Shown here: one piece after another, positions 12,397 through 22,779 of the stretch
How the letters are laid out: each line of letters starts with the position of its first letter
Position numbering within the stretch: position 1 is the first letter of the stretch
Source: Chenopodium formosanum
Taxonomy: Eukaryota; Streptophyta; Magnoliopsida; Caryophyllales; Amaranthaceae
Direction: 5' to 3'
DNA length: 64,000 nucleotides
NCBI GenBank assembly: GCA_024500155.1
Contig: CM044874.1
Location: 46,226,384 to 46,290,383, forward strand
Made by a program: the position numbers and the translations under genes
Notes under the pieces: generated by a model
Database searches by the model: none
What the model was told of the DNA's origin: nothing
Seen by the model: only the letters and a program-made list of their open reading frames with translations

Positions 12397-12776
12397 ATTG
12401 CTTCATTCTAAGGTAGCTTTGGAATGATGCACCGCTTGATTTGAAATTACATCAATGCGTCCAATTAGATTCATTTATATCTCCTCGAGCACTTCATTTT
12501 GGTAAAAATTCACACTATTGCTAGAGCCCTAAATGTTTTGTTGTGGTGCCATAAATTTTTTTAGTCTCTTGGTTATGTATTAAACTACTATTGATACTAC
12601 TAAAAAAATATGTATTTTAAATGCCTCAATCAGAAGAATTAAGCTAAAAAATAAATAAGGGAAATTCTCAATGGTAACTCTGTATTTCTGCTAAACTACT
12701 TAAATAGCCTTTCATTTTTATAATTACTAGTCATTGTAGCGCGTGCCCCCCCCCCCCCCCACGCTAAGATAAGTAA
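12397..12776. other. Unassigned spacer with a poly-C run
   Basis: No ORF or known element is seen here. It holds a run of about 15 C (12747-12761), mirrored by a G run near 23441 in the right arm. It separates the LTR fragment from the Tat pol C-terminus. Confidence 0.5.
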
Positions 12777-12976
12777 AATTTGTGGTTGTGTTCGGGCTTA
12801 GTAATAAGAGGTTAGGGGTCCACCAACCGATCCAAGAAGGAAATTCAAACCTAATTGGATAGGACCTTACCGCGTAATTGAAATTCTATCAGGAAGAGTT
12901 GTCAGATTAATGGATATTGGGGGTGATGAAATTCGCCAATAAATAAACATTGATCGACTTAAAAAATATTACATAT
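12777..12976 (+). pseudogene. C-terminus of Tat/Ogre-type pol
   Basis: The translation includes RRKFKPNWIGPYRVIEILSG and then NIDRLKKYY, the integrase C-terminal end typical of Tat-lineage gypsy elements. It is frameshifted near 12790-12815, and a stop follows GGDEIRQ. It picks up within about ten codons of where the pol fragment at 10957 ends, so both probably belong to one element. The same piece lies inverted at about 23220-23425. Confidence 0.8.
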
Positions 12977-13740
12977 GAAATCCGGATAAACTCGTTCATT
13001 CATTACACAATTATTTTAACATTCATATAAAGATTATAAGTGTTATGCACTTTACCAAATAACGCGCTAAAGTTCATAACACTTAGGGGTGTAATTAAAA
13101 AAGCACATACCATTCAAAGTGTTCAGATTTTTTTTAACATCACGAAAAAACTCTTCTCGCTTGAGGGGGTAATAATACGATAAATAATTAAAATCACTCA
13201 TAGCACAGGTGTCGCGCGCAACTAAAATAAATGTGTGTTGATGTCACACGCAACTAAATGATTTGCGTGCGACAGGCACGCGCAACCTAGGATGTTTCGC
13301 GCGCCACCTGATGTCAAACTGCGAACTAAGAATTTTACGCTCGAATAAAATTTCGATTTTTACTTGCGATAAAAAAAAGGCCGTTCTCAAACATCATATG
13401 CTCGGACAACGAAATTCAAACTTTGATTTACAATTATTAAACAAAGCTTGATAAATTTTTCATTTAATTTCTACAGGGGGAATGAAAGAAAAATTTTAAT
13501 AAAAAAAATATAATAATTTTGCAAGAACTCACAAAGACCTGAATTTCCTGATACGAATACGTAGGCAATATTTATGATTTGATCATATAAATAAAATAAA
13601 GCTGATTTTTATTCCATTCAATTTTTTATTTTTTAAAAAAAAAAAAACAAAAGGCATCATTGAACTAGATAAAAAAAATTTTAAAAAAAAACATAGTAGT
13701 GATTACACTTTATTCGAATTAAAACTATTGATAATTGTGT
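12977..13740. other. Post-pol 3' region of the Tat element
   Basis: No supported gene. It contains a GTTGCGCGCGAC-like island (13205-13310) and the word AATACGTAGGCAA (13556-13568), which recurs in the Ogre-type element at 49833-49846. This supports assignment to Tat/Ogre non-coding sequence. Confidence 0.45.
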
Positions 13741-15439
13741 AACACTCTAAGGTTTTACTATATCCTTAATTGGCATAGTGGACGGAGGAGTAGTTTCAAT
13801 TGTAGTGCTTTCGGCAACCTTAGAGCTTTCCCCTTCGCTCTTCTTCTTGACCCAAACGTTCTTCTTCAACCTTGGAATAGGAGCTTTTTCAATTCTTTTC
13901 CCTTTTCCTTTTTCATTCGGTGGAGCCTTTTGGCTAGGATTTGGTGAAAGTTCCTTAATCTTCACACCCTTGTGCACAGGTTTTGGTGGAGCCTTTCTTT
14001 TTGGTTCCCTTGAACGAGCCTTAGGTGATTGTGGCCGAATGATGAGGAGAAGTCTAACTTTCTTCTCACTCCTTTGTTTTGGTCATTGGAAGGAGTAGTA
14101 GTGGCCGAATGCATCAAAGGCTTAGGTTGATTGTGGGACAAAGCAGCTTGATTTTGTGATCGAGCCTTATTTAGCTCTCCCTTGTCCGCCACATTCATCC
14201 AAGCTTTGTAAAAAGATGATAGTACAATACTTGATGTGGGATTTTTCACTACCCACCTAGGAAGACTTGACCAATATTCCATCCAACAGGGAATTCGTTC
14301 GGGTTTAAAGATCACATCCTTAGGGGCATCAAAATCTTGTGGGGGAATAATCCGTTTCATCCCATATTGTCTCATCACCCTGCAAGGAAAGATGTAAGTA
14401 GTGCTAGAAAGGCCTAAAAGCCTAATGTAGCGACAATTAAAACTATTCCCAATCATACTACTTATGTTCCACCAAGGAATCACAAAGCGTATGTTAGGAA
14501 CCCCATGACAGAAAAACGATGCCCATTCTTCTTCATTCTTATGCTTGTAGAGAATTTGACGTCCGGGGAATGTTCTCACTCCGTTAGCCTCAAGATTTTG
14601 CGGCCGATCAACGATTCACAAACGCTCCATGAGCCAAATCTGAAAAAAAAAAATAAAAAGAAAAAAAATTATTGCAACGCTACATAAGCAGGTGGCGCGC
14701 GCATCACATCCTGTTGCGCGCTCCACTCGCGCAAATCCCAGAAGATTGCGCTAATCTGACCAGCGCAACTTTATTACTGGCGCTGAACACACGACAAAAA
14801 TTCGTACGTGTAATAGGAGTGGACTTCCCATGAAACCGTTCTCGTTAGGGTCTCCTCTAAGGCGATTCAAGCAAAAAACAGTTTCAGCTAGAGCTACAGG
14901 GGCCGGTGAGTGACACCCCTCTATTTGCTTCACTATGGAGACCATGGAATAATCTCCGTACTCTTTACCTGTCCTAAGTAAACAATTGACAACAAGAAAA
15001 AAACATAAGGCGCGAATTTTAAAACGTTGTCTAGCCAAGTTGTCATGAGGGGCAACAAAGTGTTCAATAAATTAAACTAAATTCACGCCTTCTTCAGTTC
15101 CCATATTGGCTTATCGTTGTAATTCAAACCAAAAATTCTTTGGAATATAGGTTTGTAATCCGACAAGTTAGGGGCATATGTCATGGGAAGAGTATTTGCA
15201 GGGAAACCTAGTAGAGCCTCAAACTCGGCAGGTAATGAGACTAATTCATCCCCTTTGAAAAGGAAAAGATGGTGATTCGAATCCCAATGATTAACAGCGG
15301 CATGAAGGAAGTCAAAATTGATTACTAATTGCATATAGTTCAATAGAGGGTCAAGGTGGTATATTTTGAAGGCTAATTTATCCTCAATTGAAAGAGAAGT
15401 GACCCATTATTTTAAACGTTGTTCAAAGGTTTTCACCAT
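13741..15439 (-). pseudogene. DUF7745-like plant transposon-associated ORF, broken
   Basis: Reading down the minus strand from a Met at 15439, blocks in three frames match a plant family I know as DUF7745, common in extra ORFs of gypsy elements. They are DFLHAAVNHWDSNHHLFLFK (about 15305), then ALCFFLVVNCLL...VALAETVFCLNRL (15010-14860), then WASFFCHGVPNIRFVIPWWN (14530) and YIFPCRVMRQYGMKRIIPP (14400). A Lys-rich tail follows, ending at 13747. An early stop (after FEQRLK), a frame change near 15080 and one near 14750 break it. It runs opposite to the Tat pol upstream. Its function is unknown; the family name is from memory. Confidence 0.65.
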
Positions 15440-16320
15440 TATTCAAAAAAAATAAGAGAGAGAAAGTAGAGAGTTTAATTCTTTTTCTTTATAGTACTAC
15501 TAAGGAATGAATGCGAGATGATCAAAAGCCTACACGAAACCGCGTTTAAATAGACCCAAAAGGGGCAAAAGTTCGGCAATTTTCGCTCAAAGGAAAGTTT
15601 ACCCGCAGGCGGCTCGTGCATCTCATGAGTTGCGCGCACTAGCCGCGCGTATCTAATTCACATGCGCGCGACAGCCGCGCGCAACCCATCCAGTTGCGCG
15701 CGATTTAACTGTCGCAATATGTTATTAGGCTTATTTTCGTATTTTTGAACCACAAAATAACGGAATATTGACAAAATCTTATGACTAATCATACGCTTGA
15801 CTTTGTTAACACTTGTTTCCTTTTTCTTATCCCTTTTTCTTTGTGTCTTTTATTTTATTATTTTATATTCTTTCTAACTTCTTTTTTTTTATATTATATT
15901 TATTTTTATTTTTCTTTTTTTCCTTTTCTTTTTTCCTTTACCTCTTTCTTTTTCCTTTCTTTTTCTTTCCTTTTCTTTTTTCCCTTTCATTTTTGTTTTT
16001 GTTATTTTTTTGCGGGGAGTAAGTCGGGAACCCTTTCTCTCCCTTGGAAATCCTTTCCCTCCCTCAAAAATTTTTTCCATTCAAAAAAAAAATTCATGGA
16101 AACAAAGAAATATATGATATATAAATACAAAACATGTGTGTCATATGTACAAAAAAATAATATATATACATTTGTTTTCCATAATAAAAAAAAAATACAA
16201 AAGAAGTCAGGATGCTCGGCAACTCCCGGAAGGCTGCTGTACATCCTGCAAAATCCAAGAGAAAGATTAATACACAAAATGTGTAATAACTTTAACAAAA
16301 AAAGGGAATGAAAAAGACTA
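15440..16320. other. Spacer with CG-rich island and long pyrimidine tract
   Basis: A GTTGCGCGCGAC-type island lies at about 15605-15715. A T/C-rich tract on the plus strand spans about 15800-16010 (TTTTCCTTTCTTTTTCTTTCC-like), with almost no purines for 200 bp. ORFs across it are low-complexity Phe/Ser or Lys/Glu translations and are not credible. Confidence 0.7.
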
Positions 16321-16329
16321 ACTGTGACC

Positions 16330-18388
16330 ATCCGATGATCACAGCATGACAAATCCACGAGGGCTCTCCGATAAGCAGCTCGAAAAGCACGCAAAGTTCT
16401 CACCATGCCGTTCACGGTCTCTCGCGGAACCTGTTCCCAAAAAAAAATACAAGGACAGTTATCAAACAAATGTATATGAAAGAAAAAATAATAAATACAT
16501 ATACAAAATAAATATACCGACTCAACCATCTCGAGAACAAACGGTATGTCCTTATCCTCCGCTGTTGGGAGAATCTCACGAATTACTGACCCAAAAGCAT
16601 CGGTATATGTGATCTCCGCTGTGAGAGGCACCCAACCGCCTAGCTCGACTCACTGAAATACAATAAAAGAGTCAAAGTTCTGTAAATAAAAAAAATACAA
16701 AAAATAAATAAATAAAAAAGACAGTAAAAATACTAACCGGAACAAAAGCTGGAAAATGAGTCAGCTTGGATGCAACAAATGTCAGGTAAGATGAATCTGG
16801 TAGCACCAACTGCTCCGCTGGATAATTAAGGATTGCCTAAGCCCGATCCTAGGTAAACAGCAGGTCCGGACGCAGCATTCAGATCGGAGGGTTCGCAAGA
16901 ACTAAAGGCTCCTAAGACGAAGCCTGCCAGAGAACACGCTCGCCTAAAAACCAAGCACATGTCCTTTAGAGCACTTGAAGTCCCTGATAAAGGGCCCGAA
17001 AATGGCAACGAACCATGCCAGACCGGACAGCCTCAAGGACTCCGACGATCAAACTCTAGGGATGGAGATCAATCTACACAACCACATGAAAAATCATCAA
17101 AAAGTATAATAATAACAATAAACATATACATGTGTTGTTGAGATACTCACTGACGCACGAGTCGCCGAAAGAATCCTCTGGCAAAAGTCGCCGCCTGAAG
17201 TCGCTCGCTTCTTCTTAATCATAACCAGACGATGGTCGATAAAAGCGAGCCGCCCCAAGCATCCTGGGGGCTAAGAAAGGCAGGTACGAGTACCCCCAAG
17301 CCTAAAAGAAAGAAAATGAGATCAATAGGAGAAAATGGTGATTAAAAAAGATAACAAGGTAAAAAATGAACACACACCTCGAGGATACGACCATGTCATG
17401 AAATGGAGATCTGAGGCACCTCGGTAGCTGCCGCAGAATCCATCACCCGGGTTGCCTTGCCCATAGTTGTAAGTATACGGGCATACGACACCTCTGCCCA
17501 ACTCAGGCTACCTACTTGCCCAAAATCACTAATGCAAATAAGTAACCTAATAGCGAAACGCTCTCCCCGATAACTTAAGATGGTGACGGAAAGAACGTGA
17601 GCAATGTATATTCAAGCCAGCTGCTAAGGAGTACAATGCCGATCAATCTCATCAGCCGACAACTCGTCGGCAAGAACTGAGTACGGACAAGACTGTGCAT
17701 ACAAGTGGAAGGTTGCTGCAAGGCGGTCCCCCACAAGGTCACGCAATCTCTCGTATGACCCCTTAATGACTTCTATGACTACAGGCTCACCTCTAAAAGG
17801 AAAACCCGTAATCATAGAAAAATTGTAAGGGGTAACCATCATCTCTCCCTATGGGAAATGGAAAGTGTTGGTAGAATCCCACTAAAACTCTAGCAACCCA
17901 CAAAGAAAAGTTGACGACGTAGGCTAACTCGATAAATCCCAAAGAGCCGCCAGTTGGGGGCTAATCCCCAAAAGCTCCACTACCTCCTTTACCACGTTAG
18001 GTAAACTCTCAAAACGGCCCCTCAAGTTACCCGAGTCGTACAAACGCATGATAGGCTCACTCTAAAACAAACATATGAAAAATAATACAGTTGCGGTTTG
18101 GCTTAAAGAAAAAGGAGAGAAACAAAAAAAACGGAGACGCAAAAAACTCACTATGCCAGGCCAATTCCTGATCGATACGTGACGATCTAGGTCTCACTTA
18201 AGGACCCGAGGGTCCCAGTTGGGAGGAGCCTCCCAGACCACATTCTCTTGGCAACGTCGATCAGCTCTGACGCGTCGCTCCTGAACCTCCTCACGAGGAC
18301 GTGTTACCCTCTTTCAAGGATGAACTACCTCGTCAGATACGAAAACCTCCAGATCCTCCTCGACATCATCAAACAGAGGGGTATCCAT
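16330..18388 (-). pseudogene. Plant mobile domain (PMD/aminotransferase-like) gene, multi-exon and broken
   Basis: From a Met at 18388 the minus strand gives an acidic start (DDVEEDLEVFVSDEVVHP, then a stop), then APPNWDPRVLK. After a probable intron come PIMRLYDSGNLRGRFESLP and LLGISPQLAALWDL. A separate block reads MMVTPYNFSMITGFPFRGEP (17842-17780) and continues to 17624. Further blocks are GQVGSLSWAEVSYARIL (about 17530) and two terminal exons, DAFGSVIREILP (16600) and VNGMVRTLRAFRAAYRRALV (16430-16350). The order and wording fit the plant mobile domain found in MAIN-like proteins, MULE-derived genes and some gypsy extra ORFs. Internal stops show it is a pseudogene, but the exon and intron layout remains visible. 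It has the same orientation as the DUF7745-like relic. Confidence 0.7.
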
Positions 18389-18479
18389 GCTATAAACGAA
18401 CAAGGTTCCCTATTAGTTTATTTCCTAAAAACTAGAACTAAACTAAATGTACATGTTCTAGACCCATTTCAATAGTATA

Positions 18480-19440
18480 ACGGTTATCGAAAGGACAAAA
18501 CACAAAAATCGAATGCCACCCATGCTTGAGGGCTACGATACCTGCAGTTAAACTCAATAAACGGGGGCTTTTAACACCCACAAAAGCCACCCTATACCGG
18601 TTTCAACTAAAGCATTCAAGAGATTATATTCCTAAATCTCAAAGAATCAACTATTTTTAGATGACTAATAATAGCACAAACATAATTATCGTCTACCAAG
18701 CAATCTTGAAGTTTGCACATGACAAAAACAAGCCAATAGTATACTTTGCGCCATTTTCCAAATTCAAAATTTTCAAAATATGATTCATGAAAGTAATACT
18801 AGTTCTAATACTATAATTTAATTCATAATCACCAAGTATAACCAAAATGAGCAAGCAAAACAACATATTCGAGCAAAATTTCGAAGAAAATTTGCAAAAA
18901 CGCACTTAAACAAGGAAATGCTCATACAAGGTTCAATACTTAACTGTTTTTCAAGAAATTTGTTGCAAAATACCCCTTAAACATAGCATAACAACATGGA
19001 ACAAACAATTTCAAGAAAAAGGAACCGAATCAAAACCCTCCAAATTTGAAATTTGGGGTTTTGCGGTTCAAAAATCGTCCAAATAAAGCCAAAAACAAAC
19101 AATTTTTAGCAAAAACTTACATTGGATCATGGAAAATGTGAATTGAGGACGAGATCTACTTCCTTTATCTTCAAAAAAAAAAAATATACAAGCGTTTTAG
19201 AGACAGAAAGGCTCGAAAATGGCGAAGGAAGGAGAGAGAAGAAGTAAAATGAAAATCGCGCTCCGCGATTTCTTTTTGTTGATTTAAACGTCGCGTGCAG
19301 CTAAATCAGTTACGCGTGACAAACCAGTGCAACTCTGAAAAATGCGCGCGCCTGGCCAGCGCGACCCACTGAATGCGCGCGGATCCTGGTCACTTAAAAG
19401 ACCCGTGTTTGAATTTCAATCTGTTTGATTAAATTTTTAA
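18480..19440. other. Intergenic spacer, no gene seen
   Basis: AT-rich sequence with one CG-rich island of the GCGCGAC kind at about 19285-19385. I see no ORF with recognisable similarity. Confidence 0.5.
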
Positions 19441-19449
19441 AGGTTTTTG

Positions 19450-20995
19450 CTCGTTGTTAGACCTAATGATGCGCAAATTATCGAGATTTCTTTTAATTGC
19501 TTTTTATTTTGTAGTTTGTTTTCTTTTTTTATAGTTCTTTGCATCATCCTACATGCACACCGTGCTTTGTGCCTTCCCTAAGCATACGTTTTGGACGTTT
19601 TTCGTAAGAGTGTCTTAAGACATTTCGTAGTAGTGCTTTACGTAAAAGCTCCCATAAACAATTTTGTCATTTTACTATACTGGCTTTATAAATGTCTGGT
19701 ATTTTTTTCCTTTTTCACGTCCACAACAAAAAGAAGGCGTTATCATACAGCGTAAAATTGTAAGGCGTTATCATATAGCGTAAAAATGTATGGCTTAGGT
19801 GTTGCGAAAAATTTCACCTCTTCATAGCTTAACGGGATCTACCTCTCGTAGTTAAAAGATAGAATTACTTTACTTTAGGCGTTATCTCACTAGTCAACAG
19901 GCGCGCCGAACCATTCGAGAACAGACAGTTCTGGATTGGAAGCAAATAAGGTAGTTAGTGAGCTTACTGGCTTGGCGGACAATTAGGGTGTCGTCCACCC
20001 CCTGTATAAAGAGCCAGGTGCGTTGTCGCATCTATGTAGGAGACACGTGTACTCATCTTGTGGACAAAACTACTAAGAGAGTTGCCGATTTCCTTCTCTC
20101 TCACTGGATTTGGATATATGTCTCCAGTCCTGAGACATGTATTTCTATCTTGTGGACTCCGAGTATTGCGACACCTGCTGCGGCAGAATGTTTAAAACCC
20201 TAATCTTACCCATTCCTTATAAATAGGGGCTTAATACGAGGCTCAAACAGACAAAAATTAACCTAAAACGCTGGCAGAAATCTTGTGAACTTGTGTGCTA
20301 CCAAACCCTCTTGTCCTAAACACTCACCCCCTTTAATATTTGTTACTACGATGGAGGTTCCTGAACAAGAAGGAGTCCATAAGTGTTCTAAACGAAGATC
20401 TAGCAAAGAGAAGTGGTAAATTTCTGAGCACTTAGATCAATCACCTTTATTTTTATTGTTTAAAATAACTTTAATTAATTAATTAATTAGTGTTGTTTGA
20501 TCACTTTAAACGGATTTCTAATTAATCAATTCCACATGGCATCTTGCGCTAAATAAGAATAGAATTGAATAATTAATTGTTGAGTGATCACTTAAGCCAA
20601 GGCGAATCTTGTTTATTTTGTTCTTCTCACGAATTTGAATTAAATAAAGAATAACGACTTTGCAATGTAATTCCTACGTGATCAATGCGTTTAAATAAAA
20701 TCAACTAACTTAGTTTTAGGTATCACGTTTCATATATTATTTGGTAATGAAATTGTGAAAAAGGAAGAGCTAGTAGAGGTTGTAATTAGGGCTAAAATAG
20801 GGATTCCTCCCTAAAAGAAACGTTATTTCAGTACCCTCGCTCCCAAACTCATTTCTGGTACACGTAGACCAATTTGGGCATGGGTAAACTTACGATTCAT
20901 GCTAATTATCCCTTGAACTCTACTTGGGAGAAAGGCATGAATGAGGTTTATGTGTTTTCTTAAAACTCATTGGCGACTCCTACTTGTTTCTTACA
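19450..20995 (+). mobile_element. Tat/Ogre-type LTR, 3' end missing
   Basis: A promoter-like layout supports an LTR: a TATA box at 20218 (TATAAATA before GGGGCTTAA), then untranslated sequence. Near its right end AAACTCATTGGCGACTCCTA resembles a segment inside the Ogre-type LTR at about 45597-45622. The right end is not preserved; LINE-derived sequence starts soon after. The left end is uncertain. With the pol at 8654-12976 in the same orientation it could be the 3' LTR of one Tat element whose interior carried the antisense pseudogenes. Confidence 0.45.
20218..20225 (+). promoter_or_regulatory. TATA box of the Tat-type LTR
   Basis: TATAAATA in CCTTATAAATAGGGGC, about 770 bp before the end of the recognisable LTR. 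Confidence 0.55.
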
Positions 20996-21079
20996 AAAAA
21001 GCATGATGAGAGTATCATTTCTAATTTAAGGTCTCCCAAACAGTTAGGAATTCAAATCTTAATTAATATACTCTAACAA

Positions 21080-22620
21080 GTGTAAATTCCTAGACTTTTA
21101 AAGGGCCATGGGCATCTAAGGAGAAAGATCCCCTACGATTGTAACACCCTCCTTACAGAAAGCATCTTTGATTTCATCATCAGAAAAAGGGTTGGTTAAG
21201 TCATCATTATCTGAGAGAGAGAGAGATAACAAAGTGAACCCATTATATAAATTTAGGTCTTGAGTAATTTTAATCTGATTTAAAACGTTTGGAAAATTCA
21301 TCAAAAAACAGTTGAGTAGTTTATGTAGGAGAATCTACCCAAACGTCTTCATTATCCTTCAATTTAAAGATTTGAGATCGATGTTTTCGATAATTCATGG
21401 TGTCATGAAAAAATCGTAAATTTCTATCTCCTTGAGTTAACCAAGATTTACGAGCTAGTTTTCCCCAATATTTCTTGCCAAACAACAGTAATTTTTCCCT
21501 TTTGCTTTAGGAGACGCAGTAAATGCTGTTTAATGTGCACATTAAAGTGGAAAGCTTGAAGTTGTTCCTCAATTCTTTAATTTTTCCTGATTAGTGACCT
21601 ATTTTGACTGGATATTACCATATTTTTGAAATTCCAATGCTTGGGATTGGTTGGGATTGGTTTTTATCCGAGTTAATTTCTTAGTTATGCAAAAGAACCT
21701 GGAACCAGTTTATCTATGTGCCCAATTCTTTAAGACTATATCATAAGACTCGAAATTCAGAGTCCAAGTGTTTTGAAAACGAAAATCCAAATTGGAGATA
21801 TATACAAATTGGGCCATGATCAGAACATGTGATCAAAGTTTCAAAAGACAAAGCTGCATGAGGAAATTGCAGTGCCCAACTTTGGCTAGTTAAGCATCTG
21901 TCTAAAACTCTAAACGTTCATACACTAAATGTGTATGAATCTGTTTTTTCCAAGAAAATGCTATACCAACAGGATGAATGTCACCTACTTGCATAATCTG
22001 TACAAAATTTTGCAATTTTAAACACCTACAAGGTAAAGGCGAAACACCTCCTTTCTTGTCTGCCAAACACAGTAACTCATTATAATCACTTATTATACAC
22101 TAAGGAAGGGAACAAGATTGAACAAGCTAGGAAAACGGGTTCCAAAAATCCATCTTTTGACTTTCTTGGGCCGGGGCATAAATACCAAATAATTCAAAAA
22201 CAAAATTTGATGTGTAATCAGTAATACGAAGATGGGCTAAACGATGAGAAAAACTAATAATATGTACAGTAATACATTTAGTATTCCAACAAATCCACAT
22301 TCCTCCACAATGGGCATTTGGGTTGATAAAATGGATTTCATCAAAGGCTAATGTTCGTGATAATCTCCGACTTGTAACTATAGAAACCATGGTTTCATTA
22401 ACAAATAAAATATCTGGATTAAATTTTTTCCGAATAAAAATAAGTTCACTAATAGCTTGGGACTTCTTAGCTCCACATATATATTCCAACTCGTTATTCG
22501 TGGACTATTCATTGAACAAGTCGCCAAAAAGAATACTGAACTTTCGAATTTTCAGTAAGAATGTCACAATTGTATCCAAAATACATGGGCAGTGGCCTTG
22601 AAAGGCTAGCCTGATAGCTT
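21080..22620 (-). pseudogene. L1-type LINE relic: endonuclease and start of RT linker
   Basis: The minus strand encodes an AP-type endonuclease fragment: SELIFIRKKFNPDILFVNET (about 22440-22380), CGGMWICWN, then FELFGIYAPAQESQKMDFWN (ending near 22130). This is the order seen in plant L1 elements. Farther on, LTNPFSDDEIKDAF (about 21200-21160) matches the linker before the reverse transcriptase. No RT core follows, so the element is truncated and carries stops and frameshifts. Confidence 0.8.
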
Positions 22621-22671
22621 GCAGTATATCAATAAGTACAAAAAGTATAGTATTCTTTTTATTCGCTATAC

Positions 22672-22779
22672 TTTATCAAGCTTTGTTTAATAATTGTAAA
22701 TCAAAAATTTTTCTTTCATTCCCTCTGTAGAAATTAAATGAAAAATTTATCAAGCTTTGTTTAATAATTGTAAATCAAA
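22672..22779. repeat. 34-bp direct repeat at the inverted-duplication breakpoint
   Basis: The same 34 bases (TTTATCAAGCTTTG to TAAATCAAA) occur at 22672-22705 and 22746-22779. The second copy belongs to the right arm. The first lies just outside the arm, at its inner edge. The left arm has only one copy (about 13419-13452). Confidence 0.9.

Larger units (their letters stand above)
10955..13497 (+). repeat. Left arm of a 2.54-kb inverted duplication
   Basis: The reverse complement of this segment matches 22704-25241 almost throughout, with scattered substitutions and small indels. It contains a CACTA fragment, the terminus of a chromovirus-type LTR with its target-site flank, about 380 bp of unassigned sequence, the C-terminus of Tat pol and its 3' flank. 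The outer breakpoint lies inside CACTA transposase sequence and joins Tat pol across CATTTYAG. The inner breakpoint is near 13497. Confidence 0.92.

Noticed and set aside
15781..16311. Phe-rich membrane protein ORF (176 codons)
   Set aside because: Low-complexity pyrimidine tract; no domain and no support from context.
20966..20980. TGGCGACTCC as a second Ogre-type primer binding site
   Set aside because: The surrounding AACTCATTGGCGACTCCTA resembles a segment inside the Ogre-type LTR (about 45597-45622, CTTGTTGGCGGCTCCTTA), about 100 bases before that LTR's end. The match is therefore LTR interior, and only ten bases fit the PBS.
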